A stretch of DNA of 64,000 bases, from positions 11,594 to 75,593 of the forward strand of contig CAMDNF010000002.1 of assembly GCA_945902735.1 (NCBI GenBank), given 5' to 3'. A program made the translations under genes and the position numbers. Of the stretch, positions 9,006 through 17,121 are shown piece after piece; the stretch's first letter is position 1, and each line of letters starts with the position of its first letter. A model generated the notes under the pieces. That model did not search any database. It saw nothing but the letters and a program-made list of their open reading frames with translations, and was not told the DNA's origin. This DNA comes from SHWC01 sp945902735 (GTDB lineage Bacteria > Pseudomonadota > Alphaproteobacteria > UBA828).

Positions 9006-9567
9006 TCAAATTACTCAGTATGAGGATGACCCCTTTGGGGTCGGTGAGGCTCGGGGCCGTTAGAAGACGAAAATGCCAGCGCTTGCGCGCTGCGTCTAGC
9101 TCGGCCTCGGCTCTCGATCCTTTTAACATAACGCAAAGGGTCTGACTGTCAATCAAAGGACGAGCGAAATCGAGGAAGAGATCAAGCGGCGCGACCGCGC
9201 GCGCGACAATCACCCGTCGTACTGGCCATCCGGCGGGCGGCGGGGTGAGGGCTTCGGCTCGGCAGGGGATGATATTGACCGTGGCGCCGGTCAGACGCGC
9301 GGCCTCGCGCAGAAAAGTGCATTTTCGTTGATCGCTCTCGACGAGATTTACAGCGGGCGAGCCCAAGAGCGCGAGGATAAGGCCAGGGAATCCCGCGCCG
9401 CTGCCGATGTCGTAGAGCGCGTCATAGGATTGCGGGAGATGACGGAGAATCTGGCCGCTATCGAGGAAATGGCGGCGCCAAAGATCGTCTAAGGTTGATT
9501 CCCCGATAAGGTTAATGGATTTTTGCCATCGTCGGAGCAGCGCCTCATAGGCGTCGAAGCTCGCCAA
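8986..9567 (-). CDS. rsmG: 16S rRNA (guanine-527-N7)-methyltransferase RsmG
   Basis: RsmG (GidB) methylates G527 of 16S rRNA using SAM. The SAM-binding motif is YDIGSGAGFPGLILA, and N-terminal RRWQKSINLIG and FLDSGQI motifs are present. The listed start is a TTG at 9567, the first canonical codon (193 residues), but it probably truncates the protein. The frame stays open upstream and reads LNVSRETLASFDAYE, a stretch that RsmG proteins normally carry. A perfect AGGAGG at 9630-9635 sits five bases before an in-frame ACG (9624) and two before a CTG (9627). The true start is therefore probably non-AUG there, giving about 212 residues. The parS site lies in this 5' segment. Confidence 0.9.
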   Translation of the reverse strand: MASFDAYEALLRRWQKSINLIGESTLDDLWRRHFLDSGQILRHLPQSYDALYDIGSGAGFPGLILALLGSPAVNLVESDQRKCTFLREAARLTGATVNIIPCRAEALTPPPAGWPVRRVIVARAVAPLDLFLDFARPLIDSQTLCVMLKGSRAEAELDAARKRWHFRLLTAPSLTDPKGVILILSNLIGVSST

Positions 9568-9583
9568 GGTTTCACGTGAAACA
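9568..9583. promoter_or_regulatory. parS: parS centromere site (15 of 16 match)
   Basis: The 16-bp sequence GGTTTCACGTGAAACA differs from the bacterial parS consensus TGTTTCACGTGAAACA only at the first base. The 14-bp core is a perfect palindrome. It lies next to parAB, inside the probable 5' coding part of rsmG, where it encodes the residues V-S-R-E-T. The ParB family binds this sequence and nucleates partition complexes. I noticed no second copy in the window. Confidence 0.9.
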
Positions 9584-9635
9584 TTGAGGTCCCGGGCGAA
9601 GGATTCACGGCCGTAGGTCGACGTCAGAGCCTCCT

Positions 9636-11522
9636 CTAGGCTGTTCCGCGAGACCCTTGGGCTCGAGTCCGCCTCACATGCCCGAGCAACGCCGTGACCG
9701 CCGCAGGCGTTATCCCCGACATCCGCGAGGCCGCGCCAAGCGTTGCCGGCCGGGCCAGGCTCAGCTTCTCCCGCACCTCGGTCGACAGGCTCGGGATATG
9801 GTGATAGTCCAAATCGCCGGGCAGCGCCAAATCCTCGTCGCGCCTAAAGGCCGCGATGTCGGCCGCCTGGCGCTCCACGTAGCTCGTGTAATGCGATTCA
9901 ATTTCAAGGCTTTCCGCGATATCTGGCGGCGCGGTCGCGAACTCCGGCCAGAGCCGGGTTATGGTCCGCCAGCCGGTCTCCGCCTGGCCCAGCAGGGTAA
10001 AGCCGTCCCGCCGCTGGCCGTCCAAATTAACCATGAGGCCCTTGGCCCGTAGCTCGCTCGGCGTTAGGCTCGCGGCCTTCAAACGCGCGCGGGTCGCCGC
10101 TACATCTGTCCGCTTCCGCTCATAGACGGCGCGGCGGATCGGGCCGACACAGCCGATCTCGATGCCTCGGTCGGTCAACCGAAGGTCGGCATTATCGGGG
10201 CGGAGAGTCAGACGATATTCCGCGCGCGAGGAAAACATTCGATAGGGCTCGGTCACGCCCTGGGTCACCAGATCGTCGATCATCACGCCCAACATGGCGT
10301 CCGCCCGATCTGGCACGAAGGGCGCGCTACCCCCCACCGCTAGAGCTGCATTTAGGCCAGCCACAAGACCTTGTGCTCCGGCTTCTTCATAACCGGTCGT
10401 GCCATTAATCTGGCCGGCGAAATAGAGGCCGCGCACACGCTTGGTTTCAAGCGTCGGGTGCAATTCGCGCGGATCGACATAATCATATTCGATCGCATAG
10501 CCCGGTCGGATGATCGTCGCGCGCTCAAGGCCCGGTATGGTGGCGAGGAAAGCCGCCTGAATTTCCCGCGGCAGCGAGGTCGAAAGCCCGTTGGGATAGA
10601 CGGTGTGGTCGTTCAGCCCTTCAGGCTCCAGGAAGATTTGGTGCCGATCGCGCTCGGCGAAGCGCACCACCTTATCCTCGATCGAGGGGCAATAGCGGGG
10701 CCCGCGACCCTCGATCTGGCCGGAATAAATAGGGGCCCGATGTAAATTCGCGCGGATTAGGTCATGGGCCTTGGGCCCCGTCGCCGTGATGTGGCAGGCG
10801 ATCTGCGGCTGGGTGATCGCTTCGGTCAGATAGGAAAACGGCACGGGCGGTTGGTCGCCCGGTTGGGCCTCGAGCGCGGCCCAATCGATGGTGCGCCCGT
10901 CGAGCCGGGGCGGCGTGCCGGTTTTCAGGCGCCCAAGACGAAATCCCTTGTCATACAAATACTTAGATAGGCCCATCGCGGGCGCTTCGCCAACCCGGCC
11001 GGCGGGGATTTTCTCTTCGCCGATATGAATCAAACCGCGCAAAAAAGTGCCCGTGGTCAAGATCACGCGATTGGCCGCGATGGTCTCGTCCGCCGCCGTG
11101 ATCACCCCGGCAATGCCGCCTGAGGCGTCGAACGCCAGGGCCTCGATTGCGGACGCGCGGATTTCGAGATTGGGCTGGACGGCCAACGCCGCTTGCATGG
11201 CGGTCTTATAGAGCTGCCGATCCTGCTGGGCGCGGGGCCCGCGTACGGCCGGCCCTTTGCTCCGGTTCAGCACACGAAATTGAATGCCGCCGGCATCGGC
11301 GACGCGGCCCATCAGCCCATCCAACGCATCGATCTCGCGCACCAGCGTGCCTTTGGCCAGGCCGCCAATCGCCGGGTTGCACGACATTTCACCGATCGTA
11401 TCGAGCCGGTGGGTCACCAAAAGCGTGCGCGCGCCAAGGCGCGCCGAGGCGGAAGCGGCTTCGCAGCCCGCATGGCCCCCGCCGATTACGATGACGTCGA
11501 AAGAATTCGCGCGATTTGGCAT
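9636..11522 (-). CDS. mnmG: tRNA uridine-5-carboxymethylaminomethyl modification enzyme MnmG
   Basis: MnmG (GidA) is the FAD subunit that works with MnmE to place carboxymethylaminomethyl groups on U34 of certain tRNAs. The protein is 628 residues, full length. It starts with the dinucleotide-binding motif VIGGGHAGCEAA, followed by SCNPAIGGLAKGTLVREIDALDG and the second signature GPRYCPSIEDKVVRF. The C-terminus carries the conserved LARPATLGAASRMSGITPAAVTALL helix. It follows mnmE by 58 bp and ends at the rsmG leader, consistent with an mnmE-mnmG-rsmG-parA-parB transcript. Confidence 0.98.
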   Translation of the reverse strand: MPNRANSFDVIVIGGGHAGCEAASASARLGARTLLVTHRLDTIGEMSCNPAIGGLAKGTLVREIDALDGLMGRVADAGGIQFRVLNRSKGPAVRGPRAQQDRQLYKTAMQAALAVQPNLEIRASAIEALAFDASGGIAGVITAADETIAANRVILTTGTFLRGLIHIGEEKIPAGRVGEAPAMGLSKYLYDKGFRLGRLKTGTPPRLDGRTIDWAALEAQPGDQPPVPFSYLTEAITQPQIACHITATGPKAHDLIRANLHRAPIYSGQIEGRGPRYCPSIEDKVVRFAERDRHQIFLEPEGLNDHTVYPNGLSTSLPREIQAAFLATIPGLERATIIRPGYAIEYDYVDPRELHPTLETKRVRGLYFAGQINGTTGYEEAGAQGLVAGLNAALAVGGSAPFVPDRADAMLGVMIDDLVTQGVTEPYRMFSSRAEYRLTLRPDNADLRLTDRGIEIGCVGPIRRAVYERKRTDVAATRARLKAASLTPSELRAKGLMVNLDGQRRDGFTLLGQAETGWRTITRLWPEFATAPPDIAESLEIESHYTSYVERQAADIAAFRRDEDLALPGDLDYHHIPSLSTEVREKLSLARPATLGAASRMSGITPAAVTALLGHVRRTRAQGSRGTA

Positions 11523-11580
11523 GAGAGGAGGGACGCGTCCTTATTGCGCGCCCTCTCCTAGCAAAACCCGGCGGGTACCG

Positions 11581-12921
11581 CTACTTGCCGATGCAGAACG
11601 AGCGAAAAACCTCGTCCAGCACATCCTCGACATCGACCCGGCCCGTGATCCGGCCCAGCGCACGCGCGGCGAGGCGAAGATCCTCGGCGCAGAGCTCAAC
11701 CCCCGTCGCGTCGCGGGCACGTTGCAACGCCGCCCGCGCCTCTTCCAGCGCGCGGCGATGGCGTATTTGCGTCAAGGCCGGCGAAGCCGCCTCCGCCATC
11801 AATTTCGCGGCCTCGGTTGCGAGCCGTGCGATCAAACCGTCCAGGCCAGAGCCGGTTATGCAAGATACTGGTTCGATGGGGATTCCTTGAACCGATCGCG
11901 GCGCGGCGGCGGCCAAGAGATCGGCTTTGTTGAGAATGATCATTGCCTTGCTATCTATTAGCGCCTCGGCCTTTGGGTCGATCGTCGGCCAGGTCGCGCC
12001 ATCGAGCACGATCAGCTTGAGATCGGCCCGTTCCGCCCGCGCCAAAGCGCGTTTGATGCCCTCGGCCTCAATCTCGTCGGTCGCCTCGCGCAGGCCGGCG
12101 GTATCGGCAAGCAGCACGGGATAACCGCCGAGATCGAGCCTGATCTCGACCACATCGCGCGTGGTGCCAGCGGTTGCCGCCACAATCGCCACATCGCGTC
12201 GCGCGATCGCGTTCAGAAGGCTAGACTTCCCGGCATTGGGCGGACCCAGAATGGCGATCTCCAAGCCATCGCGCACCAGCTCGCCCCGTCGCCCATCGTC
12301 GAGATGGGCTGAAAGGGCCGCGACCAGGCGGTCGATGCCTCGCTTTATCTTTTCCTCCAGCCCGGCGGGTAAATCCTGGTCGGAAAAGTCGAGCCCGGCC
12401 TCGGCCAGGGCCATCACCTCGATGATACCGGCGCGCCAGCCGTCATAGAGCGCGCCAAGTGCGCCGCCCATTTGGCCGAGGGCCTGGCGGCGCTGGGCCC
12501 CGGTTTCCGCCGCGATAAGATCGGCCAAACCTTCCGCCGCGACCAAATCGAGCCGCCCCTGATCGAAGGCGCGACGCGCAAACTCCCCGGGCTCCGCCGG
12601 GCGGAGACCCTCGATCTCGCTCAAGGATTCCAGCACCCCGGCGATCACGGCGCGACCGCCATGGACATGGAGCTCCGCCATATCCTCGCCGGTAAAGCTC
12701 GACGGCGCGGGGAAGTAGAGGGTCAAGGCCTGATCGAGCGCCTCGCCAGTACGCGGGTGGCGCAGCGCCCGCACAATCGCCTGACGTGCCGCCCCCAGGG
12801 GCCGACCGCTCAGCAGTGTGAGCGATTCGCCCGCTTTCGGGCCCGATAGTCGAATAACCGCGATCGCGCCGCGCCCCGGCCCGGTCGATAGCGCAAAAAT
12901 CGTATCGAGCGCCGAACCCAC
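11581..12921 (-). CDS. mnmE: tRNA modification GTPase MnmE
   Basis: This 446-residue protein is the GTPase partner of MnmG. An N-terminal formyl-THF-binding domain (DTIFALSTGPGRGAIAVIRLSG) is followed by a helical domain. Inserted in that is a G domain with G1 GPPNAGKSSLLNA, G2 TAGTTRD, G3 DTAGLR and G4 NKAD. The C-terminus ends FCIGK, the conserved CIGK tail with its functional cysteine. The start at 12921 gives MGSALDTIFAL. The ferredoxin-like gene lies only 6 bp upstream and may be co-transcribed. Confidence 0.98.
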   Translation of the reverse strand: MGSALDTIFALSTGPGRGAIAVIRLSGPKAGESLTLLSGRPLGAARQAIVRALRHPRTGEALDQALTLYFPAPSSFTGEDMAELHVHGGRAVIAGVLESLSEIEGLRPAEPGEFARRAFDQGRLDLVAAEGLADLIAAETGAQRRQALGQMGGALGALYDGWRAGIIEVMALAEAGLDFSDQDLPAGLEEKIKRGIDRLVAALSAHLDDGRRGELVRDGLEIAILGPPNAGKSSLLNAIARRDVAIVAATAGTTRDVVEIRLDLGGYPVLLADTAGLREATDEIEAEGIKRALARAERADLKLIVLDGATWPTIDPKAEALIDSKAMIILNKADLLAAAAPRSVQGIPIEPVSCITGSGLDGLIARLATEAAKLMAEAASPALTQIRHRRALEEARAALQRARDATGVELCAEDLRLAARALGRITGRVDVEDVLDEVFRSFCIGK

Positions 12922-12927
12922 CGCCTC

Positions 12928-13296
12928 TTAGCCGCTCGCGGCCTTATCGGGCAGCTTTTGCTCCGGCTGAAGAATCAGGCGTTTGACCCGCCCGCCATCA
13001 CGCAAATGGGTGCTCAGGATCTCGTCGATATCGGCGGTGGTCCGATAGCTATACCAAACGCCTTCGGGGTAGATCACCAAGGTCGGGCCGAGCTCGCACC
13101 GATCAAGACAGCCGGCGATGTTGACCCGGACGCCATCAAGCCCGAGCTCCTTTGCCCGCGCCTTCATGTGATCGCGCAATTTGACCGCGCCCTTCTCGGC
13201 GCAGCAGCCCCGTGTATGCCCGGGCGGGCGCACATTGGTGCAGCAAAACACATGGGCGTCGTAATAGGGCTTCGGGTCATCCGGCCGGCTTGCCAT
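12928..13296 (-). CDS. Thioredoxin-fold [2Fe-2S] ferredoxin-like protein
   Basis: This 122-residue protein resembles the thioredoxin-like [2Fe-2S] ferredoxin family (Shethna/NuoE-type fold). The cysteines lie in two clusters: HVFCCTNVRPPGHTRGCCAEKG near residues 17-33, and NIAGCLDRCELGPTLVIYPEGVWY near residues 60-80. The second is the family's GCL..C..GP-V-YPEG-WY signature. The protein probably carries electrons in the cytoplasm; no partner is defined. It is 9 bp from the DUF6489 gene and 6 bp from mnmE, so the three probably share a transcript. The link to tRNA modification is inference only. Confidence 0.82.
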   Translation of the reverse strand: MASRPDDPKPYYDAHVFCCTNVRPPGHTRGCCAEKGAVKLRDHMKARAKELGLDGVRVNIAGCLDRCELGPTLVIYPEGVWYSYRTTADIDEILSTHLRDGGRVKRLILQPEQKLPDKAASG

Positions 13297-13305
13297 GGCG
13301 AGTGC

Positions 13306-13560
13306 TCAGTCCTTCTTGTTGTCTTTCATGCCGAGGCCGCCCATGCCGCCCCAAAACGTCTTTTGCAGCTCCTCGAAGCCTTTCATCATTGATGGGCCCC
13401 AATTGCGCATCAAGGCCTCGGGCTCCATACCGGCGATCGCGGTGCGCATGCGCTGTTCGATATCGGCCATCACGGCCTTTTGCATGGGCTCAACATCGGG
13501 CAGGCCGAAGAAGGCGCGCGCCTCTTGGGGCGAGCATTCGATATCAATATGAAATTTCAT
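13306..13560 (-). CDS. DUF6489-family small protein
   Basis: This is an 84-residue acidic/amphipathic protein beginning MKFHIDIECSPQEARAFFGLPDVEP. By recognition it matches a small alphaproteobacterial family (DUF6489) of unknown function that is often near mnmE. A longer in-frame reading starting at 13671 lacks similarity and runs into the leader of the divergent gene, so the ATG at 13560 is chosen. No signal peptide or metal motif is visible. The C-terminus is glycine-, methionine- and lysine-rich (FWGGMGGLGMKDNKKD). Confidence 0.72.
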   Translation of the reverse strand: MKFHIDIECSPQEARAFFGLPDVEPMQKAVMADIEQRMRTAIAGMEPEALMRNWGPSMMKGFEELQKTFWGGMGGLGMKDNKKD

Positions 13561-13660
13561 GGCGCTCTCCGGCATTGGCGCGGGTGACTCAACGAGGCGC
13601 CCGCCTATATTGTGGGCGAGGCCCGGCATGACTGCAAGCCGCGCACCCAAGGAGTCTCCT

Positions 13661-15697
13661 TTGAGCCGCAACCGCCTCGCCGAAGAAGCCAGCCCCTATC
13701 TCCAACAGCACAGCGACAACCCCGTGCACTGGCAGGCCTGGGGCCCCGAGGCGCTCGCGGAATCGAAGGCAAGCGGCAAACCCATATTGCTGTCGGTCGG
13801 CTATTCCTCATGCCATTGGTGCCATGTCATGGCGCATGAAAGCTTCGAGGACGCCGAGACCGCGGCGCTCATGAACAAGCTCTATATCAACATCAAGGTC
13901 GACCGCGAGGAACGCCCGGATCTCGACGCGGTCTATCAGCGCGCCCTCGCGCTGATGGGTCAACAGGGCGGTTGGCCGCTCACCATGTTTTTGACGCCCG
14001 AGGGCGAGCCATTTTGGGGCGGCACGTATTTTCCGCCCGAGGCGAAATGGGGCCGGCCGAGTTTTCGCGACGTCCTCGCGATGGTCGATGAGGCCTATCA
14101 CAACGAGCCCGAGAAGATCGACAAGAACCGCGGCGCGCTCAAGAACGGCCTCGCCGCGATGGGCCAATCGCGCCCGGGCGGCGAGATCACCAAGGTTCAG
14201 ATCAATTCCTGCGCCGACACCATGCTGCATGAAATCGACGGCAAGCATGGCGGCATTGGTGGCGCGCCGAAATTTCCCAACACCACGATGTTGGACATGC
14301 TTTGGCGCAATTACAGGCGCACCGGCTCCCAGCTGATGCGCACCGCCGTGCTGCTCACCATGGAACGAATGAGCCAGGGCGGTATTTACGATCATCTCGG
14401 CGGCGGCTATGCGCGCTATTCGACCGATGAGCGCTGGCTCGCGCCGCATTTTGAGAAAATGCTCTACGACAACGCGCAGATTCTCGATTTGCTCGGCCAG
14501 GTCTGGCTCGATACCGAGAACGCGCTGTTCCGCCGGCGCGCACGAGAGACCGTCGAATGGCTGTTGCGCGAAATGCTGACGGGGGAAGGGGCCTTCGCCT
14601 CCGCACTCGATGCCGATAGCGAGGGCGAGGAAGGCACATTCTATGTCTGGGGCGAGGCCGAGATCGACGCGGTTTTGGGCGCGGACGCGGCTGTCTTCAA
14701 AGCGGTCTATGATGTTTCCGCGCACGGCAATTGGGAGCACGCCAATATTTTGAACCGGCTACGCCCGCCGCGTCTTGGCGCGAAGGTCGATGAAGCCGCG
14801 CTCAAAACAATGCGCGCCAAATTGTTGGCCGAGCGCGCCAAGCGCGAACGCCCATCGTGGGACGATAAAGTCCTCGCCGATTGGAATGGCCTGATAATCG
14901 CCGCGATGGCGGAGACCTCGCAAATTTTCGCTGAACCAACTTGGCTCGCGGCCGCGCGCAAGGCCTATCATTATGTCGTCAATGTGATGGGCGAGGGCGG
15001 GCGGCTGCGCCATGCGGCGCGCCACGGCAAGGTCAAGCCCGCCGAATTTCTCGATGATTACGCCAATATGGCGCGCGCGGCGCTTGCACTTTATGAGGCC
15101 ACGGGCGAAGCGGTTTATATCGATGATGCGCGGCGCTTCGTGCTCCACCTCGATCAAGATTATTGGGATAATGCGAGCGGCGGTTATTTTTATGCGCCGA
15201 CCGGCGCCGAAACGATTTTGGTGCGCACCAAAACAGCGCATGACAGCGCCACGCCGGCCGGCAATGGCACCATGGTCGGTGTGCTCGCGCGGCTCTTTTT
15301 TCTCACTGGCGACAATGCCTATGGCAAACGCGCCGAGGCTTTGATGAAGGCGTTCTCGGGCGAACTTGAAGGCAATTTCGCGCCGATCGCCTGCTTGATC
15401 AATAATGCCGAGCTCCTGATGGGCGCGGTGCAAGTGGCGATTATCGGCCGACGTGGCGAAGCAGGCACGGACGCGCTGATCCGCGCGGCCTATTCGGTCG
15501 CGGCGCCCAACCGCGTGCTCTTGGTCGCGGCGCCCGATGCCACGCTGCCGATCGGCCATCCCGCCAGTTTCAAACCGCAGATCGATGGCAAACCGACCGC
15601 CTATGTGTGCGTGGGCACCACATGCTCGCTTCCGGTGACTGATGAAGCCTCGCTCAAGGCCGAAATCGAGGCGGCCTCAGAGCGTGTGTTGGGGTGA
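13661..15697 (+). CDS. YyaL-type thioredoxin domain / (alpha/alpha)6-barrel protein
   Basis: This 678-residue protein belongs to the DUF255/YyaL (spermatogenesis-associated 20-like) family. The N-terminal 170 residues form a thioredoxin-like domain: LAEEASPYLQQHSDNPVHW, the SSCHWCHVM CxxC motif, VDREERPD and GGWPLTMFLTPEGEPFWGGTYFP. The remainder is an (alpha/alpha)6-barrel like that of N-acylglucosamine epimerases (GGIYDHLGGGYARYSTDERWLAPHFEKMLYD block). The TTG at 13661 has an AAGGAG six bases upstream and gives the standard N-terminus MSRNRLAEEASPYL; the longer frame upstream is rejected. The biochemical role of the family is not settled. Confidence 0.9.
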   Translation: MSRNRLAEEASPYLQQHSDNPVHWQAWGPEALAESKASGKPILLSVGYSSCHWCHVMAHESFEDAETAALMNKLYINIKVDREERPDLDAVYQRALALMGQQGGWPLTMFLTPEGEPFWGGTYFPPEAKWGRPSFRDVLAMVDEAYHNEPEKIDKNRGALKNGLAAMGQSRPGGEITKVQINSCADTMLHEIDGKHGGIGGAPKFPNTTMLDMLWRNYRRTGSQLMRTAVLLTMERMSQGGIYDHLGGGYARYSTDERWLAPHFEKMLYDNAQILDLLGQVWLDTENALFRRRARETVEWLLREMLTGEGAFASALDADSEGEEGTFYVWGEAEIDAVLGADAAVFKAVYDVSAHGNWEHANILNRLRPPRLGAKVDEAALKTMRAKLLAERAKRERPSWDDKVLADWNGLIIAAMAETSQIFAEPTWLAAARKAYHYVVNVMGEGGRLRHAARHGKVKPAEFLDDYANMARAALALYEATGEAVYIDDARRFVLHLDQDYWDNASGGYFYAPTGAETILVRTKTAHDSATPAGNGTMVGVLARLFFLTGDNAYGKRAEALMKAFSGELEGNFAPIACLINNAELLMGAVQVAIIGRRGEAGTDALIRAAYSVAAPNRVLLVAAPDATLPIGHPASFKPQIDGKPTAYVCVGTTCSLPVTDEASLKAEIEAASERVLG

Positions 15698-15720
15698 GAA
15701 GGCGCGACATCATCTGCTGC

Positions 15721-15746
15721 CCCCTCTCCCGCACGCGGGAGAGGGG
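15721..15746. repeat. Palindromic hairpin (family A, isolated stem)
   Basis: CCCCTCTCCCGC and GCGGGAGAGGGG are perfectly complementary 12-bp arms separated by two bases. It is followed by AAAAG rather than a T-run, so it is not a classic intrinsic terminator. The same pyrimidine-arm/purine-arm design recurs as the last stem of the longer repeats at 16999-17100 and 18107-18214, so this may be a reduced copy. It sits 12 bp before the ogt start. Confidence 0.7.
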
Positions 15747-15758
15747 AAAAGCAAGTTC

Positions 15759-16280
15759 ATGCATGCCATGGCTACGCGGCTGATTTCTTCACCGATTGGG
15801 CCGATCGAGCTGCGCACCCAAGATGGGGCGTTGGTCGCGCTCACCATGTTGCCGAAGGCGGCAAAGCCCACGCCGCGTTTGGACAATGAGCCCATGTCGC
15901 CCGACGATCGTGCGGTGCTGGATGAAGCCGAACGCCAATTGGTTGATTACTTCGCCGGTAGAAGGCGTGACTTTGACTTACCGCTCAAGCCCGAGGGCAC
16001 CGCGTTTCGCCTGCGTGTATGGCGGGCCTTGAGCGAAATCCCCTATGGCGAGGTGCGCACCTATGGCGACCTTGCCATAAAACTCAAAACCGCGCCGCGC
16101 GCGGTCGGCGGTGCGTGTGGCGCCAACCCGATCGGGATCGTGGTGCCGTGCCATCGCGTGGTTGGCGGCAAAGGCGCGCTTGTCGGGTTTTCCGCCGGCG
16201 ATGGCTGTGATACCAAAAAGGTGCTGCTCGCGCTCGAAGCGCAGGGCCCCTTGTTTGAACAACAACACGCACGGAATTAG
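15759..16280 (+). CDS. ogt: Methylated-DNA--protein-cysteine S-methyltransferase
   Basis: This suicide repair protein transfers the alkyl group from O6-alkylguanine to its own cysteine. It is 173 residues. The active site is IVVPCHRVVGGKGALVGFSAG, preceded by the recognition-helix motif RVWRALSEIPYGEVRTYGDLA. The N-terminal ribonuclease-like domain begins RLISSPIGPIELR. The ATG at 15759 or 15768 is the likely start; longer readings would begin in the upstream gene. The catalytic Cys-His pair is intact. Whether it is named Ogt or AdaB-type cannot be settled here; no Ada regulatory domain is present. Confidence 0.94.
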   Translation: MHAMATRLISSPIGPIELRTQDGALVALTMLPKAAKPTPRLDNEPMSPDDRAVLDEAERQLVDYFAGRRRDFDLPLKPEGTAFRLRVWRALSEIPYGEVRTYGDLAIKLKTAPRAVGGACGANPIGIVVPCHRVVGGKGALVGFSAGDGCDTKKVLLALEAQGPLFEQQHARN

Positions 16281-16292
16281 GGAGAACAGTGC

Positions 16293-16994
16293 ATGCCCGG
16301 ACGCATGATCACGATCAAGGCCAAGGACGGCGGTAGTTTTCAAGGGTTCCTCGCGACGCCCGATTCCGGCAAGGGTCCCAGCATTGTCGTGTTGCAGGAA
16401 ATCTTCGGCGTCAATTATGTGATGCGTGAGATTTGCCACACGCTCGCGGCGCAAGGCTATATCGCGCTCTGCCCTGATCTCTTTTGGCGCATGGAGCCGA
16501 ATTGCGAGCTATCCGACCGCACCGAAGGCGAGTGGGGTCGCGCGTTCAAATTCTATCAGGGTTTCGATGTGGCGAAGGGCGTTGACGATATCGCGGCTGG
16601 CGTCGAGGCCGCGCGCAAAGTGAAGGGCGCGACCGGCAAGGTTGGTGCGGTGGGTTATTGTTTGGGCGGCAAGCTCGCTTATTTGACCGCCACGCGCACC
16701 AATGCCGATTGCTCGGTCAGCTATTACGGCGTCGGCATCGAGGAATTGCTCAGCGAGGCCAAGACCATCAAATCGCCGCATATGCAGCACATCGCCGAGC
16801 AGGACAAATTCGTGCCGCCCGAGGCGCAAGCCAAAATCAAGGACGGTCTGAAGGGCAACAAGCTCGTCACGCTGCACAGTTATGCGGGCTGCGATCATGC
16901 CTTCGCGCGCTGGGGCGGCGAGCATTACGACGCCAAAGCGGCCAAGACGGCGAACGATCGGACGTACGAATTCTTCAAGACGCATTTAAGCTGA
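16293..16994 (+). CDS. Dienelactone hydrolase family protein
   Basis: This is a 233-residue alpha/beta-hydrolase. The catalytic triad of the dienelactone hydrolase family is visible: nucleophile Cys in VGAVGYCLGGKLAY, Asp in IAEQDKFVPPEA and His in GCDHAFARWG. The QEIFGVNYVMREIC block after strand 3 is also diagnostic. Family members open lactone rings in chlorocatechol breakdown, but many are uncharacterised esterases, and no aromatic-degradation genes are nearby, so the substrate is unknown. It lies 12 bp after ogt and may be co-transcribed with it. Confidence 0.92.
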   Translation: MPGRMITIKAKDGGSFQGFLATPDSGKGPSIVVLQEIFGVNYVMREICHTLAAQGYIALCPDLFWRMEPNCELSDRTEGEWGRAFKFYQGFDVAKGVDDIAAGVEAARKVKGATGKVGAVGYCLGGKLAYLTATRTNADCSVSYYGVGIEELLSEAKTIKSPHMQHIAEQDKFVPPEAQAKIKDGLKGNKLVTLHSYAGCDHAFARWGGEHYDAKAAKTANDRTYEFFKTHLS

Positions 16995-16998
16995 ATAT

Positions 16999-17100
16999 CC
17001 TTCCCCCGATATGGGGGAGGGGTGAGCCTAGAGCGGGCTACGCCCGCTTTCGTATCCACCCTCCAACCCAACCCTTCCTCCCGCCAGCGGGAGGAAGGGC
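16999..17100. repeat. Mosaic palindromic repeat, family A copy 1
   Basis: Three stems follow each other: CCTTCCCCC/GGGGGAGGGG near 16999-17022, AGCGGGC-TAC-GCCCGCT at 17032-17048, and a perfect 13-bp stem (CCCTTCCTCCCGC with its complement) at 17072-17099. The unit resembles 18107-18214 in order and flanking words (GGTG-GTGA/GCCT-AGAGCGG, then CCCAACCC before the last stem). Stem bases differ in a compensating way, suggesting selection for folding. It lies between the dienelactone hydrolase and the quinone oxidoreductase genes. Confidence 0.8.
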
Positions 17101-17121
17101 TTTTCCAGCGGAGTAGTTTTT

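Noticed and set aside
9561..9590. CACGTG palindrome as an ordinary transcription-factor dyad
   Set aside because: The full GTTTCACGTGAAAC core beside parAB is far better explained as parS.
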